A DNA stretch of 64,000 nucleotides from Leptolyngbya sp. PCC 7375 (GCF_000316115.1 NZ_JH993797.1:1412486-1476485), one strand, 5' to 3'; counted from the first letter of the stretch, positions 1 through 8,926 are shown. The notes: generated by a model not told the origin, from the letters alone. Program-made: numbers and translations.

Positions 1-204
1 TTCTAGGGCAATCGCCTGTTCACAGGCTGCCAATGCTTTTTCATACTCTTCTGCTGTAGCTTGCAGACGGCACAGATCGGTCCAATACGTAATATCTTCT
101 AAGGCATCAAAGGATGCCGGTTGGGCCAACACAGGTGTGATGGTCACGAGCAATGTGCTGACGACAAGACCGGGGATCAGGCGATTGAACCATGGAAGCA
201 GCAT
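1..204 (-). CDS. Secreted TPR-type protein, N-terminal part only
   Basis: The reverse strand reads from an ATG at 204 off the left edge of the window, 68 codons with no stop. The product begins with a short charged start and a hydrophobic signal segment ending near VLAQ (about residue 28), so it should be exported. The last visible part (EEYEKALAACEQAIALE) has the spacing of a TPR helix pair. Length and downstream domains are outside the window. It is divergent from the pentapeptide gene and shares the intergenic foldback sequence with it. Function unknown; TPR assignment is from one partial repeat. Confidence 0.6.
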   Translation of the reverse strand, partial: MLLPWFNRLIPGLVVSTLLVTITPVLAQPASFDALEDITYWTDLCRLQATAEEYEKALAACEQAIALE

Positions 205-237
205 GACAATATATCAATCTTTGTCTGTGCAGCTAGA

Positions 238-355
238 GTGCCCTGCTAAATCCCCGGATTCTCAAGAGAAGCCCATGTACGAAAAGTTGGCCAAGATTTA
301 GAATTCAGCGATTTAAGCAGGACAAAGTTGAGAATCCGGAATTATGACCGGGCAC
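238..355. repeat. Foldback sequence between two divergent genes
   Basis: A perfect 12-base inverted repeat, CCGGATTCTCAA at 254-265 and its complement at 328-339, is framed by a second pair (GTGCCC at 238-243, GGGCAC at 350-355). The arms are about 60 bases apart. It lies in the promoter region of both the TPR gene and the pentapeptide gene, so it may be a regulatory site or the remains of a small insertion. Confidence 0.5.
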
Positions 356-381
356 CTTAGGTTAGATAGAGATTTCTTGTT

Positions 382-1590
382 ATGAAACCCTTATTTATTG
401 GTTTAGCGATGCTTCTATCGCTGATGGGCCTACCCGGTTACACCTTTAGCAAAAAAGATCTCACACAGCTTCAAGAAACCCGCCAGTGCCCTCGCTGCGA
501 TCTGCGCGGTGCCGATTTGCGAGGCATGTTTTTACAACAAGCCAATTTGCGACGAGCTAACCTCGCGGGAGCTGATCTTAATGGTGTTGATTTAAAGGGA
601 GCCTTTCTCTTTCAGGCTAATCTCCGTGACACAGATCTGCGTAACGCCAACCTCAGCAATGTAAACCTGTTCGGTGCTCGGTTAGAAGGCGCGCAGTTAG
701 CCAATGCCCATGTGGATGAACGTACAATCATGGATGACCGCTGGCGGCTAGTGTGGGATTTGGTCACCCATGGTTTAGGTGAGCATGACCTGCGTGGCAT
801 AGATTTGCAGGGGGCCAACTTAGATGGTGCCGATTTACGGGGTGCTGATTTGACTGGGGCCATTCTCACCGGCACCACCTTTGAAGGCACATTTTTAAGT
901 GGCAGTCTCTTCAACCAGGCTCAGCTAGACGAGACTAGCTTTTTTATTGCCAATTTACAAGCAGCAGATCTATCAGAGAGCCAGCTTCAAAATGGTAGTT
1001 TGCGGGCTGCAGATGCTCGTCTAGTGAATCTCTCTAGAGCTAATTTAAACCGAGCTGATCTGGCATTGACCTACCTGGATAGTGCCACGCTCATTGAAGC
1101 TGATCTCACCAGAGCCGATTTAACTGGAGCGTTGTTGACCCAAGCCGATCTAACCAATGCGCAACTGAGTAGGGCTAATCTTCTCGTTGCTGACTTTCGC
1201 GAAGCTACATTAGACGGCATTGATCTCACCAGAGCTAATCTTCAAGGGGCCGACTTTACTGATACACAATTTGCGGCATCCCAACTGAGAGATGTGATTC
1301 CTGCTGGCATTCGACTGATTAATGCTGATTTAGCAGGTTCAGATCTGAGCAATCTGGATTTGCGCGGTACTGATCTCAGTGGTAGTAATCTGCGGCAGGT
1401 AAACTTTATTAATAGCAACCTGCGGGGGGTTAATTTTCAAGGAGCCGATCTAAGCTTTACGGATTTTTCTGGGGCGAATCTTGCTGAGGCGAATTTTCAG
1501 CAAGCCACCTTAGAAGGGATTAAGTTTGATATTCGCACCAATCTCTGCGATGCCATTATGCCGGACGGTAGCGAACGTAGTTGTAATTAG
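382..1590 (+). CDS. Secreted pentapeptide-repeat protein
   Basis: The 402-residue product has an N-terminal hydrophobic signal segment (about residues 1-22), then a long run of A(D/N)LXX pentapeptides from about residue 40 to 385, broken near residues 108-135 by a non-repeat stretch (DERTIMDDRWRLVWDLV). A CPRC motif lies just before the repeats. Pentapeptide repeats fold as a right-handed quadrilateral beta helix; these proteins are very common in cyanobacteria and most have no known role. The signal segment suggests the periplasm or thylakoid lumen. The start is the only good ATG. Many pentapeptide codons are repeated near-identically, which gives antisense open frames that are not genes. 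Confidence 0.85.
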   Translation: MKPLFIGLAMLLSLMGLPGYTFSKKDLTQLQETRQCPRCDLRGADLRGMFLQQANLRRANLAGADLNGVDLKGAFLFQANLRDTDLRNANLSNVNLFGARLEGAQLANAHVDERTIMDDRWRLVWDLVTHGLGEHDLRGIDLQGANLDGADLRGADLTGAILTGTTFEGTFLSGSLFNQAQLDETSFFIANLQAADLSESQLQNGSLRAADARLVNLSRANLNRADLALTYLDSATLIEADLTRADLTGALLTQADLTNAQLSRANLLVADFREATLDGIDLTRANLQGADFTDTQFAASQLRDVIPAGIRLINADLAGSDLSNLDLRGTDLSGSNLRQVNFINSNLRGVNFQGADLSFTDFSGANLAEANFQQATLEGIKFDIRTNLCDAIMPDGSERSCN

Positions 1591-1596
1591 CCAGTT

Positions 1597-1660
1597 TACC
1601 AAGGACTGCCAATCATCGTGGTGGGCAGCCCATGCAACAGCAACCTCAAGGGCAGGGTAA
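1597..1660 (-). pseudogene. 3' end of a lost CHAT-domain gene
   Basis: On the minus strand the sequence at 1597-1620 reads TMIGSPW followed by a stop, the invariant C-terminus of cyanobacterial CHAT proteins. These 24 bases are identical to 6143-6166, the end of the intact CHAT gene in this window. Upstream of it the frame (PLRLLLHGLPT) has no CHAT similarity, so only the tail survives. Either a decayed paralogue or a transferred scrap. Confidence 0.6.
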
Positions 1661-2023
1661 TACATTCAACATCACGCTAATGTATAGGTGTCCCTATCTG
1701 TTCCTGTCTAACCCAGCGATGCGTGAGCTATCCAAACCGTCAACATGGATTCGCCCTTGAGGGTAAGTTTCAATGAATCATGGACAATGCGGTCGTTGAT
1801 CAGACCCAGTTTATTGATGAGTTGCAAGCTGAGCGCTTTATGCTTCCTGCCGCCGCTGCCATAGCACCCGTTATTACATTCGAGGCATTCGTGACTCAGG
1901 CTCTACAGACTTCCACTACCCCGGTAGAGGTTGACCTGGGTCCTGAATTATCCGATGAGGCGTTGGTTGCCAATATCGCTGCTGCGATCGCGCCCACTCC
2001 TACTCTGACCATTGTTGAGGATG

Positions 2024-2167
2024 CACCTGTTGCCCTGATTGGAGGTGCCCTTGATCGCGAAGACCCTGCAAGGCGGTGAGTCCTGCAACCGGGACGGCGG
2101 CAGCTTGCTCAAACGACAGATTGACCGGTTTCAGGACCAATGTATCTTCGGTCACACACACATACAG
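2024..2167 (-). pseudogene. Fragment of an MDR-family (quinone oxidoreductase-like) dehydrogenase
   Basis: The minus strand encodes about 48 residues containing YVCVTEDTLVLKP and SFEQAAAVPVAGLTALQGL, which is the well-known segment just before the nucleotide-binding GASGGVG motif in zinc-free MDR alcohol dehydrogenases. The frame breaks after GQQV, where the GASGGVG-like motif should follow; a one-base shift gives only a degraded ILNNG. There is no N- or C-terminal domain nearby. This is a dead fragment. Confidence 0.7.
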
Positions 2168-2401
2168 TGAAAGAGCGGAAATAACCTTTATTTGCGTAGT
2201 TCTCAAATAGCTCTTCGTACCACTACTTCATAATGATGAGCCTGCATTATTTTTTTCTCATTTCTCCAGTTGTAAGGAAAGAATATGAAGTTTTCGTGAA
2301 GAAGCAAGAGGACTGGTTTGATCGCCACTCTTCTTGAGGTTTGCAAGGGAAGCAGGATCTCCGTTTAATAAAGAAATGGATGCACGCGAGGAGAAAAGCC
2401 A

Positions 2402-3112
2402 ATGAATAACCCTGAGCAACGAGATAACGCCAGTGTCCAATGGGCCAGTCCCAAGATTTTGGTACAGCTAGTCTTTGTGCTGGGGGTGTTGCCCTTCCTG
2501 CCAATGCTGATTCCCTGGCGTTGGGGTTGGTGGGAGGCCTGGGTTTACGCGGTTGTGAACATTCTTGGCCTCATCGTCAGCCGTACGATGATCTCTGCGG
2601 ATCTTCGGCGCGAACGCTTCCATTCCACCGAATACGAGAACATCGAGCCCTGGGATCTGAAACTGGTCAAGTTCATTTTCCTGGGGTTGTTAGCCGTACC
2701 TCTGACTGTCGGTCTTGAGGCACATTTCGGGAGTCTGGTGACGTTTGGACTTCCAGTAAAACTGATCGCCATCGCGCTCCTCATAGGCGGATATGCCTTC
2801 GCCACATGGGCTTTGATTGCCAACCGATTTTTCTCCAGGGTGGTGCGCATCCAGTCAGACCGGGGGCACGAGGTCGTAGATAGCGGGCCATACCGCATCG
2901 TACGCCACCCAGGCTACCTCGGCGCTCTGGTTATGTACTGGGGAACGCCCCTCCTGTTGGATTCGGTCTGGACCTATCTCCCAGTCCTGCTCCTGACAGG
3001 CGTGTTTGTTCTGCGCACGGCTCTCGAAGACCGCACCTTGCAGGAGAAGCTCCCAGGCTACACCGAGTATGCTCAACGAACGCGATACCGACTCCTTCCC
3101 GGAGTTTGGTGA
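2402..3112 (+). CDS. Isoprenylcysteine carboxyl methyltransferase-family membrane protein
   Basis: The 236-residue product has about five hydrophobic segments and the family signature RIVRHPGYLGAL near residue 170, followed by a membrane pair and a C-terminal EYAQRTRYRLLPG. These features match the ICMT/PEMT group of integral-membrane SAM methyltransferases; the substrate of bacterial members is mostly unknown (small lipophilic molecules or thiols). A strong ribosome site (GAGGAG) sits 10 bases before the ATG. The gene stands alone between gene remnants, which suggests a mobile or recently acquired locus. Family call is firm, substrate is not. Confidence 0.85.
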   Translation: MNNPEQRDNASVQWASPKILVQLVFVLGVLPFLPMLIPWRWGWWEAWVYAVVNILGLIVSRTMISADLRRERFHSTEYENIEPWDLKLVKFIFLGLLAVPLTVGLEAHFGSLVTFGLPVKLIAIALLIGGYAFATWALIANRFFSRVVRIQSDRGHEVVDSGPYRIVRHPGYLGALVMYWGTPLLLDSVWTYLPVLLLTGVFVLRTALEDRTLQEKLPGYTEYAQRTRYRLLPGVW

Positions 3113-3132
3113 GGATCTTTCTGGACTCTTTT

Positions 3133-3204
3133 CTAAATCACTGCTGTCGCTTCAATCTCAATAACACAACCGGGACGAAACCATGAAGCTACGATGATTT
3201 CGGC
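3133..3204 (-). pseudogene. Possible RidA (YjgF)-family C-terminal remnant
   Basis: The minus strand reads EIIVASWFRPGCVIEIEA then TAVI and a TAG stop, which resembles the end of RidA/Rid-family imine deaminases (hydrophobic residue, VEIEA). An in-frame stop lies at 3205-3207, so no more than 23 codons are open. It is a scrap of a gene rather than a working one. The assignment rests on a short match and is tentative. Confidence 0.4.
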
Positions 3205-3307
3205 TCAATGATTGAGTAAAGCGCGTCTCGTAGCGCCAGATCCCGGGGATCTCCGGTGAGCGTTGTCCCCATAATGTAGTTAAAAAGCTATTTCCTGGTA
3301 GCAACCT

Positions 3308-4357
3308 TTAGTCCAGTGGCATCGCTGCAAAGTGTTTTCGCAGCAAGTCATGGACAAAGCGATAACGGCCACCGGTTCTTTGGATGAAGCGATGTTTGAC
3401 GGCATAGGCATCAAACAGGTCCTGTTGAGTACGAATCGGATTACCCTGATACGCCACCATTAGCATGAACAGAAAAAATGGCTTCTTTGCTAGCTCCCGT
3501 AAAGCTTGACTCCCTCTAACATTCTCCCAAAGGCTCAGCCGATTGAATGCTTCAAAGTACTGACGAATCTGGTCTTTTTTTAGGGCCTCTAAATAGACAG
3601 CTCCATTGAGTTCAGTCAACGCAGTTTGACCGGCTTTGTAATCTTCCTGATGACAGCAGACAACCAACTCTGATGTACGATTCATGTCTAAAAACTGGTT
3701 AATCGTCTGAATACACGGCCTTTGTTTTGCCAGTCCTAGTTCATCTAGTCCATCCAGTAAGAGTAGTATCTGATTATTTTCTAACCATTGCTGTGTGGTA
3801 GCTTCTGACAGGTTATATAGCCTCTTGAGTTGACTTGCTTCCCACTGATCAAGTGACTCCCCATTCCAACTCGATAGCTCTAGGAGTACAGGTACTGGAT
3901 GACGTTCATCATCTTCCACACAAGTTACTAGGTCTTGGGCCAGCTGTAGCAACTCGGTTGTTTTTCCTGAACCTGGATCTCCTAGAATCATGAACTTTCC
4001 CTGAATATCGGGTCGATCAAACACCGCAATAATTTTCTGAGTCAGCTTTAAATCCAGTAGGGGTTTATTGCCTTTTGTATGTAGTATCCGGTTAACAGCT
4101 TGAAAACTAGGCTCAGTATTTGTGGAAGGAGCTTCAGGGATCAGCTCAAACTGAGGAGTGCCTACCCGTTGCCGCTGGTCTTCCATGTAAAGATCCAGTT
4201 TGACCAGATTATGCAAAGATGTCGCTAGACGATGATCGATCTCCTTTTTGACAATTCTTAATAGCTGACGGCGAATGTTTTTCAGCTGGTCTGTCGACGG
4301 TTGCGATCGCTGAAAGGGTCTGACAAGTAGGAATATAACTGCACCGATAAAGAGCAT
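3308..4357 (-). CDS. NACHT-family NTPase, membrane-anchored, apparently shortened
   Basis: The 349-residue product has an N-terminal membrane segment (residues 1-15), a linker, and a NACHT P-loop domain: Walker A GDPGSGKTT at 126-134 and Walker B ILLLLDGLDE at 197-206 with the extra acidic residues typical of NACHT. Cyanobacterial relatives continue with a winged-helix region after the LFDAY motif and end with RVGGGYRFVHDLLRAHFA-like sequence. Here LFDAY (314-318) is followed only eight residues later by IQRTGGRYRFVHDLLRKHFA, so roughly the whole intervening winged-helix block is missing. No sensor repeats follow. NACHT NTPases act as oligomerising switches in conflict and stress systems; whether this shortened form works is unclear. 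Confidence 0.8.
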   Translation of the reverse strand: MLFIGAVIFLLVRPFQRSQPSTDQLKNIRRQLLRIVKKEIDHRLATSLHNLVKLDLYMEDQRQRVGTPQFELIPEAPSTNTEPSFQAVNRILHTKGNKPLLDLKLTQKIIAVFDRPDIQGKFMILGDPGSGKTTELLQLAQDLVTCVEDDERHPVPVLLELSSWNGESLDQWEASQLKRLYNLSEATTQQWLENNQILLLLDGLDELGLAKQRPCIQTINQFLDMNRTSELVVCCHQEDYKAGQTALTELNGAVYLEALKKDQIRQYFEAFNRLSLWENVRGSQALRELAKKPFFLFMLMVAYQGNPIRTQQDLFDAYAVKHRFIQRTGGRYRFVHDLLRKHFAAMPLD

Positions 4358-4546
4358 GGCCCATAGCCAAGACGGTATCAGTGCTCATAACGGTTAACCG
4401 CTATAAGGAGTATACAGCTGGTTACTCTGAATTATGGAGGCATTAGCTCCCATTGGTTGTGCATTGCATCACCACCAACCATAATCTCGGATGTGGTTGG
4501 AGTACTGCGAAGTTTTCAGATAGCAAAAACATGGTTGAAGGTAGAA

Positions 4547-4837
4547 ATGATGGTCATTAACTATTCGACTTACAACCGGGTAAAAACTGAGGTGTTTGAT
4601 TCTGCTTATTGTGGTTTCGGGGGGCCTCAGTATTTAATTCTTGGATGCCATACTTACTATCGGCTGCAATTAGAGTGTGAGGCTATGGCAGCTCAATCTA
4701 GCCTTCAAGAGCCTTTAATCGAGTTTCTGGGTCTTCCTATCGTTGTAGATCCTGAATCAGCGGTTCGTATAACGGTAGTTAAAGAACCCTTTCAGGCTAT
4801 GAAACAAGGGTTCCGACGTTTTGGAACCCCCGCTTAA
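4547..4837 (+). CDS. Hypothetical protein
   Basis: A 96-residue product from the ATG at 4547 (the frame is open from a TTG at 4457, but two adjacent ATGs with a purine-rich stretch before them look better). It contains no membrane segment or motif I recognise; the central part (YLILGCHTYYRLQ) and EFLGLPIVVDPE look like folded, conserved protein. It is transcribed divergently from the NACHT gene. Function unknown. Confidence 0.45.
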   Translation: MMVINYSTYNRVKTEVFDSAYCGFGGPQYLILGCHTYYRLQLECEAMAAQSSLQEPLIEFLGLPIVVDPESAVRITVVKEPFQAMKQGFRRFGTPA

Positions 4838-4934
4838 CGTCGCCGTATCCCCCTAACCCCAACCCAGGCGGGAACAGCCGTGCCATGCGATCGCAGCCCT
4901 AGAAAAAGGCCTTACCGATTAACCCTCGCTATCC

Positions 4935-5249
4935 TCAGACAGCTGTCTCATCCCAAATCATCCCCATAGCCTTAATCTGCCTGGCTCCAAGAACGCAATT
5001 GGCTGTTGCTCTCGAGATCCTCAATTCCTCGGCCATCCTTGACAGGGTGGAATCGCCATCAGAATCTATGTGAATGTCAAATGGAATCAAATCCGCTGCG
5101 ATCTCAAGCAGCGATTCCCGTAACCAAAGCGGGACCACTTCTGCCGCTGCTTCAATAACAGGTCTACCACCATACCGCTTGTAAAAGTCCCCAATTCTGA
5201 CAAACATCTCCTCAACGTCATCTTGAGAGTAGCTTTGAAATAATCTCAT
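4935..5249 (-). CDS. Hypothetical protein with HTH-like C-terminal half
   Basis: The 104-residue product starts at an ATG at 5249. The C-terminal part (LSRMAEELRISRATANCVLG, residues 68-87) has the length and pattern of a helix-turn-helix, but I do not recognise the family. The N-terminal half is acidic and amphipathic, with no signal peptide. It lies downstream of the small exported protein at 5408-5860 on the same strand, 159 bases away across a hairpin. Confidence 0.5.
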   Translation of the reverse strand: MRLFQSYSQDDVEEMFVRIGDFYKRYGGRPVIEAAAEVVPLWLRESLLEIAADLIPFDIHIDSDGDSTLSRMAEELRISRATANCVLGARQIKAMGMIWDETAV

Positions 5250-5360
5250 GTTTGAAATAGTACTTATACGCCTTCCCAGGTGACGAGAAGTGGACTAGAG
5301 AGAAAATGTGGATACTACCAGGCACATACAAAAGGACGTCGAACGTACTAATACATGCGT

Positions 5361-5393
5361 CGATAGTATTTCCATGCAGATGAAATACTATCG
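5361..5393. terminator. Perfect 12-base hairpin after the exported-protein gene
   Basis: CGATAGTATTTC (5361-5372) and its exact complement (5382-5393) enclose a 9-base loop. It lies 15 bases past the stop of the minus-strand gene ending at 5408. There is no T-tract on either side, so it may stabilise the mRNA end or be a regulatory site rather than a classical terminator. Confidence 0.45.
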
Positions 5394-5407
5394 GGGGGTG
5401 GGTGAAT

Positions 5408-5860
5408 CTACCCCGCCCCTTCATTTTCAATGTCATTGAGGCTAGTCCCCGCAGGGAGCCAAAATTCCACGCCTATATTGCGATGTCCTCGCTCTCTCAC
5501 GACTGAGCCAAATGAGCGAGTTACGCCATCAACATCAGCCCAGTAACGTACAACAGTGCCCATAGGAGCCTCATTGCTAAACCGAACAATGCCATAAGCT
5601 TCGCCGGTTTCCCGATTAATCCGTTGCACCTGAAAGGTAGCTATTGGCTCAGCGGGAACCGGTGCTACAATCACCCGTTCCCCTCGTTGAGGTGGGGGAG
5701 CTGTTGGCGTTGCAGGTGCATTTGTAGTACTTCCATCCCCACACATATGACTCAGATCGATCCGTCCTTCCGCAGTCTCCATGTAGCAGGAAAGTGCCTG
5801 CCCTGAGATTGTGACCGAAGAAGCAAGGGCAATTGATAGGGGGATGATGATCTTAAGCAT
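5408..5860 (-). CDS. Small exported protein with CYM...LSHMC motif
   Basis: Starting at the ATG at 5860 gives 150 residues that open with a good signal peptide (MLKIIIPLSIALASSVTISG, cut near QALS). The mature part starts with SCYMETAEGRIDLSHMC, a short two-cysteine motif seen in cyanobacterial periplasmic proteins, then a proline-rich linker and a beta-rich domain (residues 80-140). The frame extends to an earlier ATG at 5893, but that would put 11 residues before the signal peptide. Likely secreted or periplasmic; role unknown. Confidence 0.65.
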   Translation of the reverse strand: MLKIIIPLSIALASSVTISGQALSCYMETAEGRIDLSHMCGDGSTTNAPATPTAPPPQRGERVIVAPVPAEPIATFQVQRINRETGEAYGIVRFSNEAPMGTVVRYWADVDGVTRSFGSVVRERGHRNIGVEFWLPAGTSLNDIENEGAG

Positions 5861-6141
5861 GGCATTGATGCGAAACTGTATTACAGTCTGCATTACTGAG
5901 CTTGTACTACGCCCGTGTTTCAGAACAAAATATCCGACTCTTTAAAGGAAAACTGAGAACTTTCAATCTTTAAATAAGATTAGCGGGACTACTTCCGATG
6001 TCGCCCATGCCGCGCCACCCTAGCCGTTGCAGATCTGCCCTAACCCTCGCCCCGGATAATGCACTAGGAGTGGGGGATGAAGGCCACATTTAAGCCACGA
6101 TAATTACAAAAATACGGAATCCTTTCTATATATAGCTTTAA

Positions 6142-8472
6142 CTACCAAGGACTGCCAATCATCGTGAAGCCAGACCAATAGTAGGGGTGAGAAAAATCAA
6201 CATGTTCTAACTGACTCAGTTCGGCAGGGAGAGGCACGACACTGCGAGATGCCTCACTGAGTAACTGGCCCGACTCGATCCGAATGTCAGCCTTAAGCAT
6301 GGCTAACTGACTTGCGCGTAAGGCTTCTGACTTTACTGAGGTTTGCTGCAGCTGATGATAAAACTCATTCATTAATGCGAGGGTCCCCACATCACTAACT
6401 GTCCAAAGGCTAGCCAGGGCTGAATTTACCCCTGCTGCCACAGCTAAACCAGCAAATCCCATCTCAGCATTGGCATCCCCCAGGGCGGTACGACAGGCGG
6501 AGAGAACAAGTAAATCGACCGTCGGCTGATCCCAACCCAGGGTGTGGATGTCGCTTAAATGAAGCTGTTCATCCCAAAGCTGAATATATGATTGGTCAGC
6601 ATTTCCAGCGTTGAACTCAGCATGGGTGGCTAAATGAATAATTTGGGCAGGCGTTTGCTGCTGCTGATCGATAAGATTTTTACGGGTGAACGTTTCATTG
6701 AGAAAGCCTCGACTTGGCCATAGTTGTTCAATATTTTCTAATTCCGCAGGGACAGCAGGGAGAGGCTGTAATTCTTGAAATAAGCTTGCCCCCATGGCTA
6801 ATACCTGAGCGTTGCCCAAGGGTTGATAATTGGAGCGCATTAGTCCCAGGGATGGCACCATGCCTAAACTATATTTTTCAATCAAAAACTGTTGGCCATC
6901 GTGCAGAGCCGCAATGGGTAAGCTCCGTAGGCCCGAGTCCATAGAAAATAGAATAGTATCGATTTGATCTGAACTCAACTCATCTTCAATCGGTTGAATC
7001 AACCATTGATAAAGCTTTTGCGCCGATGGTAAATACCGTTTAGATCCCGTTCTTGCTGAAGCAATTAAAGCACGTCGAAATTGTTCAACTGTTGTGAAGA
7101 GTTCTTCTTGACTGACATTAGAAATCTCTAAATTAATCGGATCCCCAACAGATTGAAAAATCAGGAGTTCTAGCTTTGTGGAGGTTTGCTGGGCAATATC
7201 TATCGCGAGTTTTGGCGTCTTAATATAGACAACCACTGATTGATTACCCGTTTCCCCATGGACCTGGGTTAACAGATGTTGAATTTCCGGTAGTGTTAGT
7301 TGTTCAGCTTGTAGATCACGACCAAAATAGTTGGAGAAGTCTTGAGTACGCTGGTCTTCCACATCGGCTAGTGCTGCGCTGGCGTTGGCGGTATTTAATA
7401 CAGTGCGATGAAAATGATGTGTAGCGATCCTCGATTGAGAGGGTACCCGGTGATTCTCACCGGGTTTGACGGCGGTAGTTGTTTGATGGGATGGGGCTTC
7501 TCGATTATAAATGTCGCCATGGGCAGAAGAGTCACCTAGATTGGTAGATAAGGACGATGATTCTGGAGGGTGATTCGCGAATAAATTAGTAGGGTTTAAA
7601 GCGTGCCCTGGTAAGGCTGTGGGCAGGGATGAATCAGCTAAGAGAATCTGACCATCAGCGTTGGTAATAATTTGACCCGCATGCTCCGCCCTACCACTTG
7701 TCAAAAGGTTTGGTAGCATTGTCAGGCTACCGTTAACCGAGTTGTCCTGAAATGCTTCTCCAGAAAGCTCCAGACTTAGGAGAGAACCTGCCTGGCTGAC
7801 TTGAATTATCTGTCCTTCAGAGATTTCATGGATTTGAATATTGTCGGCGGTGAGAGTGCCAGTTTTAATAACGGTGCCTGCCAACAGGGTAAGTGATTGT
7901 CCGGGTAATAGGGTTAAATCTCCCTGGTTGTGAATTGTGCCTGATGGACCAAAGGCAAATGCAGTAGGATTGCCGATCAATGTACCGTAGCTATGAATAC
8001 CTGTGGCATTAAACTGGCCATGATTAAATTCGATATGGTTTGCAGTTGTTGCCGTCAGGCTTGCCGGTAAATTTAAGGTAGCATCAGGGCCAAAGATAAT
8101 TCCAGCAGGGTTGAGCAAAAAGAGATCTGCTTGGCCTCCTGAAATTTTTAATTTGCCGTTAATAAAAGCTGTGTTACCTCCACTCACCCGTGCAAAAATT
8201 CTCTGAACTGACGGGTTGGTTAGAAAGTTAGCCGTATTTTCACTGGCCAGCTGAAACGTCTGAAAACTATGGAACAGATTACTGCCATCTGCTGATAGAC
8301 TACCTGATTCAATATCAAAAGATTGGCCATTGGGGGTAACAGTGGTGCCTGTGCCATCGGTTGCAGGGGTAATACCTTGTGCGCTTACAGTATTAGGCTG
8401 CAATATTCTCAGCAATAGGATGAGCAGGAATGCAGTACGTCCTATTGCTGTGTGTCTGCCTAAATTTATCAT
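6142..8472 (-). CDS. Hemagglutinin (TPS)-domain and CHAT caspase-like protease fusion
   Basis: The 776-residue product has a signal peptide (to about residue 32), then a filamentous-hemagglutinin N-terminal (two-partner secretion) domain at about 33-290 with the NPAGIIFGP motif, a low-complexity linker (300-350), and a CHAT domain from about 370 to the end. The CHAT catalytic pair is intact: His617 in HLATHAEF and Cys660 in LSACRTALG, and it ends in WSGFTMIGSPW. CHAT domains are caspase-like cysteine proteases; the N-terminal domain is normally recognised by an outer-membrane TpsB porin, which I do not find nearby. The fusion suggests a surface-exposed or exported protease. Target unknown. 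Confidence 0.85.
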   Translation of the reverse strand: MINLGRHTAIGRTAFLLILLLRILQPNTVSAQGITPATDGTGTTVTPNGQSFDIESGSLSADGSNLFHSFQTFQLASENTANFLTNPSVQRIFARVSGGNTAFINGKLKISGGQADLFLLNPAGIIFGPDATLNLPASLTATTANHIEFNHGQFNATGIHSYGTLIGNPTAFAFGPSGTIHNQGDLTLLPGQSLTLLAGTVIKTGTLTADNIQIHEISEGQIIQVSQAGSLLSLELSGEAFQDNSVNGSLTMLPNLLTSGRAEHAGQIITNADGQILLADSSLPTALPGHALNPTNLFANHPPESSSLSTNLGDSSAHGDIYNREAPSHQTTTAVKPGENHRVPSQSRIATHHFHRTVLNTANASAALADVEDQRTQDFSNYFGRDLQAEQLTLPEIQHLLTQVHGETGNQSVVVYIKTPKLAIDIAQQTSTKLELLIFQSVGDPINLEISNVSQEELFTTVEQFRRALIASARTGSKRYLPSAQKLYQWLIQPIEDELSSDQIDTILFSMDSGLRSLPIAALHDGQQFLIEKYSLGMVPSLGLMRSNYQPLGNAQVLAMGASLFQELQPLPAVPAELENIEQLWPSRGFLNETFTRKNLIDQQQQTPAQIIHLATHAEFNAGNADQSYIQLWDEQLHLSDIHTLGWDQPTVDLLVLSACRTALGDANAEMGFAGLAVAAGVNSALASLWTVSDVGTLALMNEFYHQLQQTSVKSEALRASQLAMLKADIRIESGQLLSEASRSVVPLPAELSQLEHVDFSHPYYWSGFTMIGSPW

Positions 8473-8569
8473 TTCACCCTAGGATGGATTGCTGCGTACA
8501 GCGGCCTCCATGCTAAAGTGCCCAGCTCTAGAAAAGGGTCAACACTAGCTATTATGGCTAGCCTAGGCT

Positions 8570-8926
8570 TTATTCTTCATCCCCTAACTCAATGGCCAAC
8601 TCAGCAGAAAATCGAGCAAACGAAATCAATGCTTCTAGTGCGTTCCCATGGGGACCCTCCTGACATTCACCCCACTCCCATTCCCAAAACCAGCTACCGG
8701 GATTATCACTGTCTTCAAATATCTCCAGCCCTGGAATTGTATCAGCCGCTTTAGCCGGAATTTGTTCATAGGCTGCGCGTAGCAAGATGCCGTTGATCAT
8801 AGCCGCATTATCCTCTGGCTGATTGTCGTCGATATCTTGCTTGAGGCTCATGGCCTGGCTCAAGATGCTATTGAGGGTATCGTTGATATCTGCCTGATTT
8901 GCGCCTGTGTCTTGATTAGAATCCAT
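8570..8926 (-). CDS. Acidic hypothetical protein
   Basis: The 118-residue product is strongly acidic, without signal peptide or membrane segment, and ends in a helix-rich tail (ALISFARFSAELAIELGDEE). A central cluster of tryptophans (WFWEWEWGEC) is distinctive. The ATG at 8926 is the natural start. It sits 97 bases upstream of the hemagglutinin/CHAT gene on the same strand, so the two may be co-transcribed. I do not recognise the family. Confidence 0.6.
   Translation of the reverse strand: MDSNQDTGANQADINDTLNSILSQAMSLKQDIDDNQPEDNAAMINGILLRAAYEQIPAKAADTIPGLEIFEDSDNPGSWFWEWEWGECQEGPHGNALEALISFARFSAELAIELGDEE

Noticed and set aside
612..914. Antisense frame of 100 codons inside the pentapeptide gene
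   Set aside because: Pentapeptide coding repeats produce long antisense frames by composition; no independent evidence.
1780..2079. Plus-strand open frame of 99 codons with alanine-rich composition
   Set aside because: Overlaps the antisense MDR remnant, has no ribosome site I trust and no recognisable homology; likely an accidental frame.
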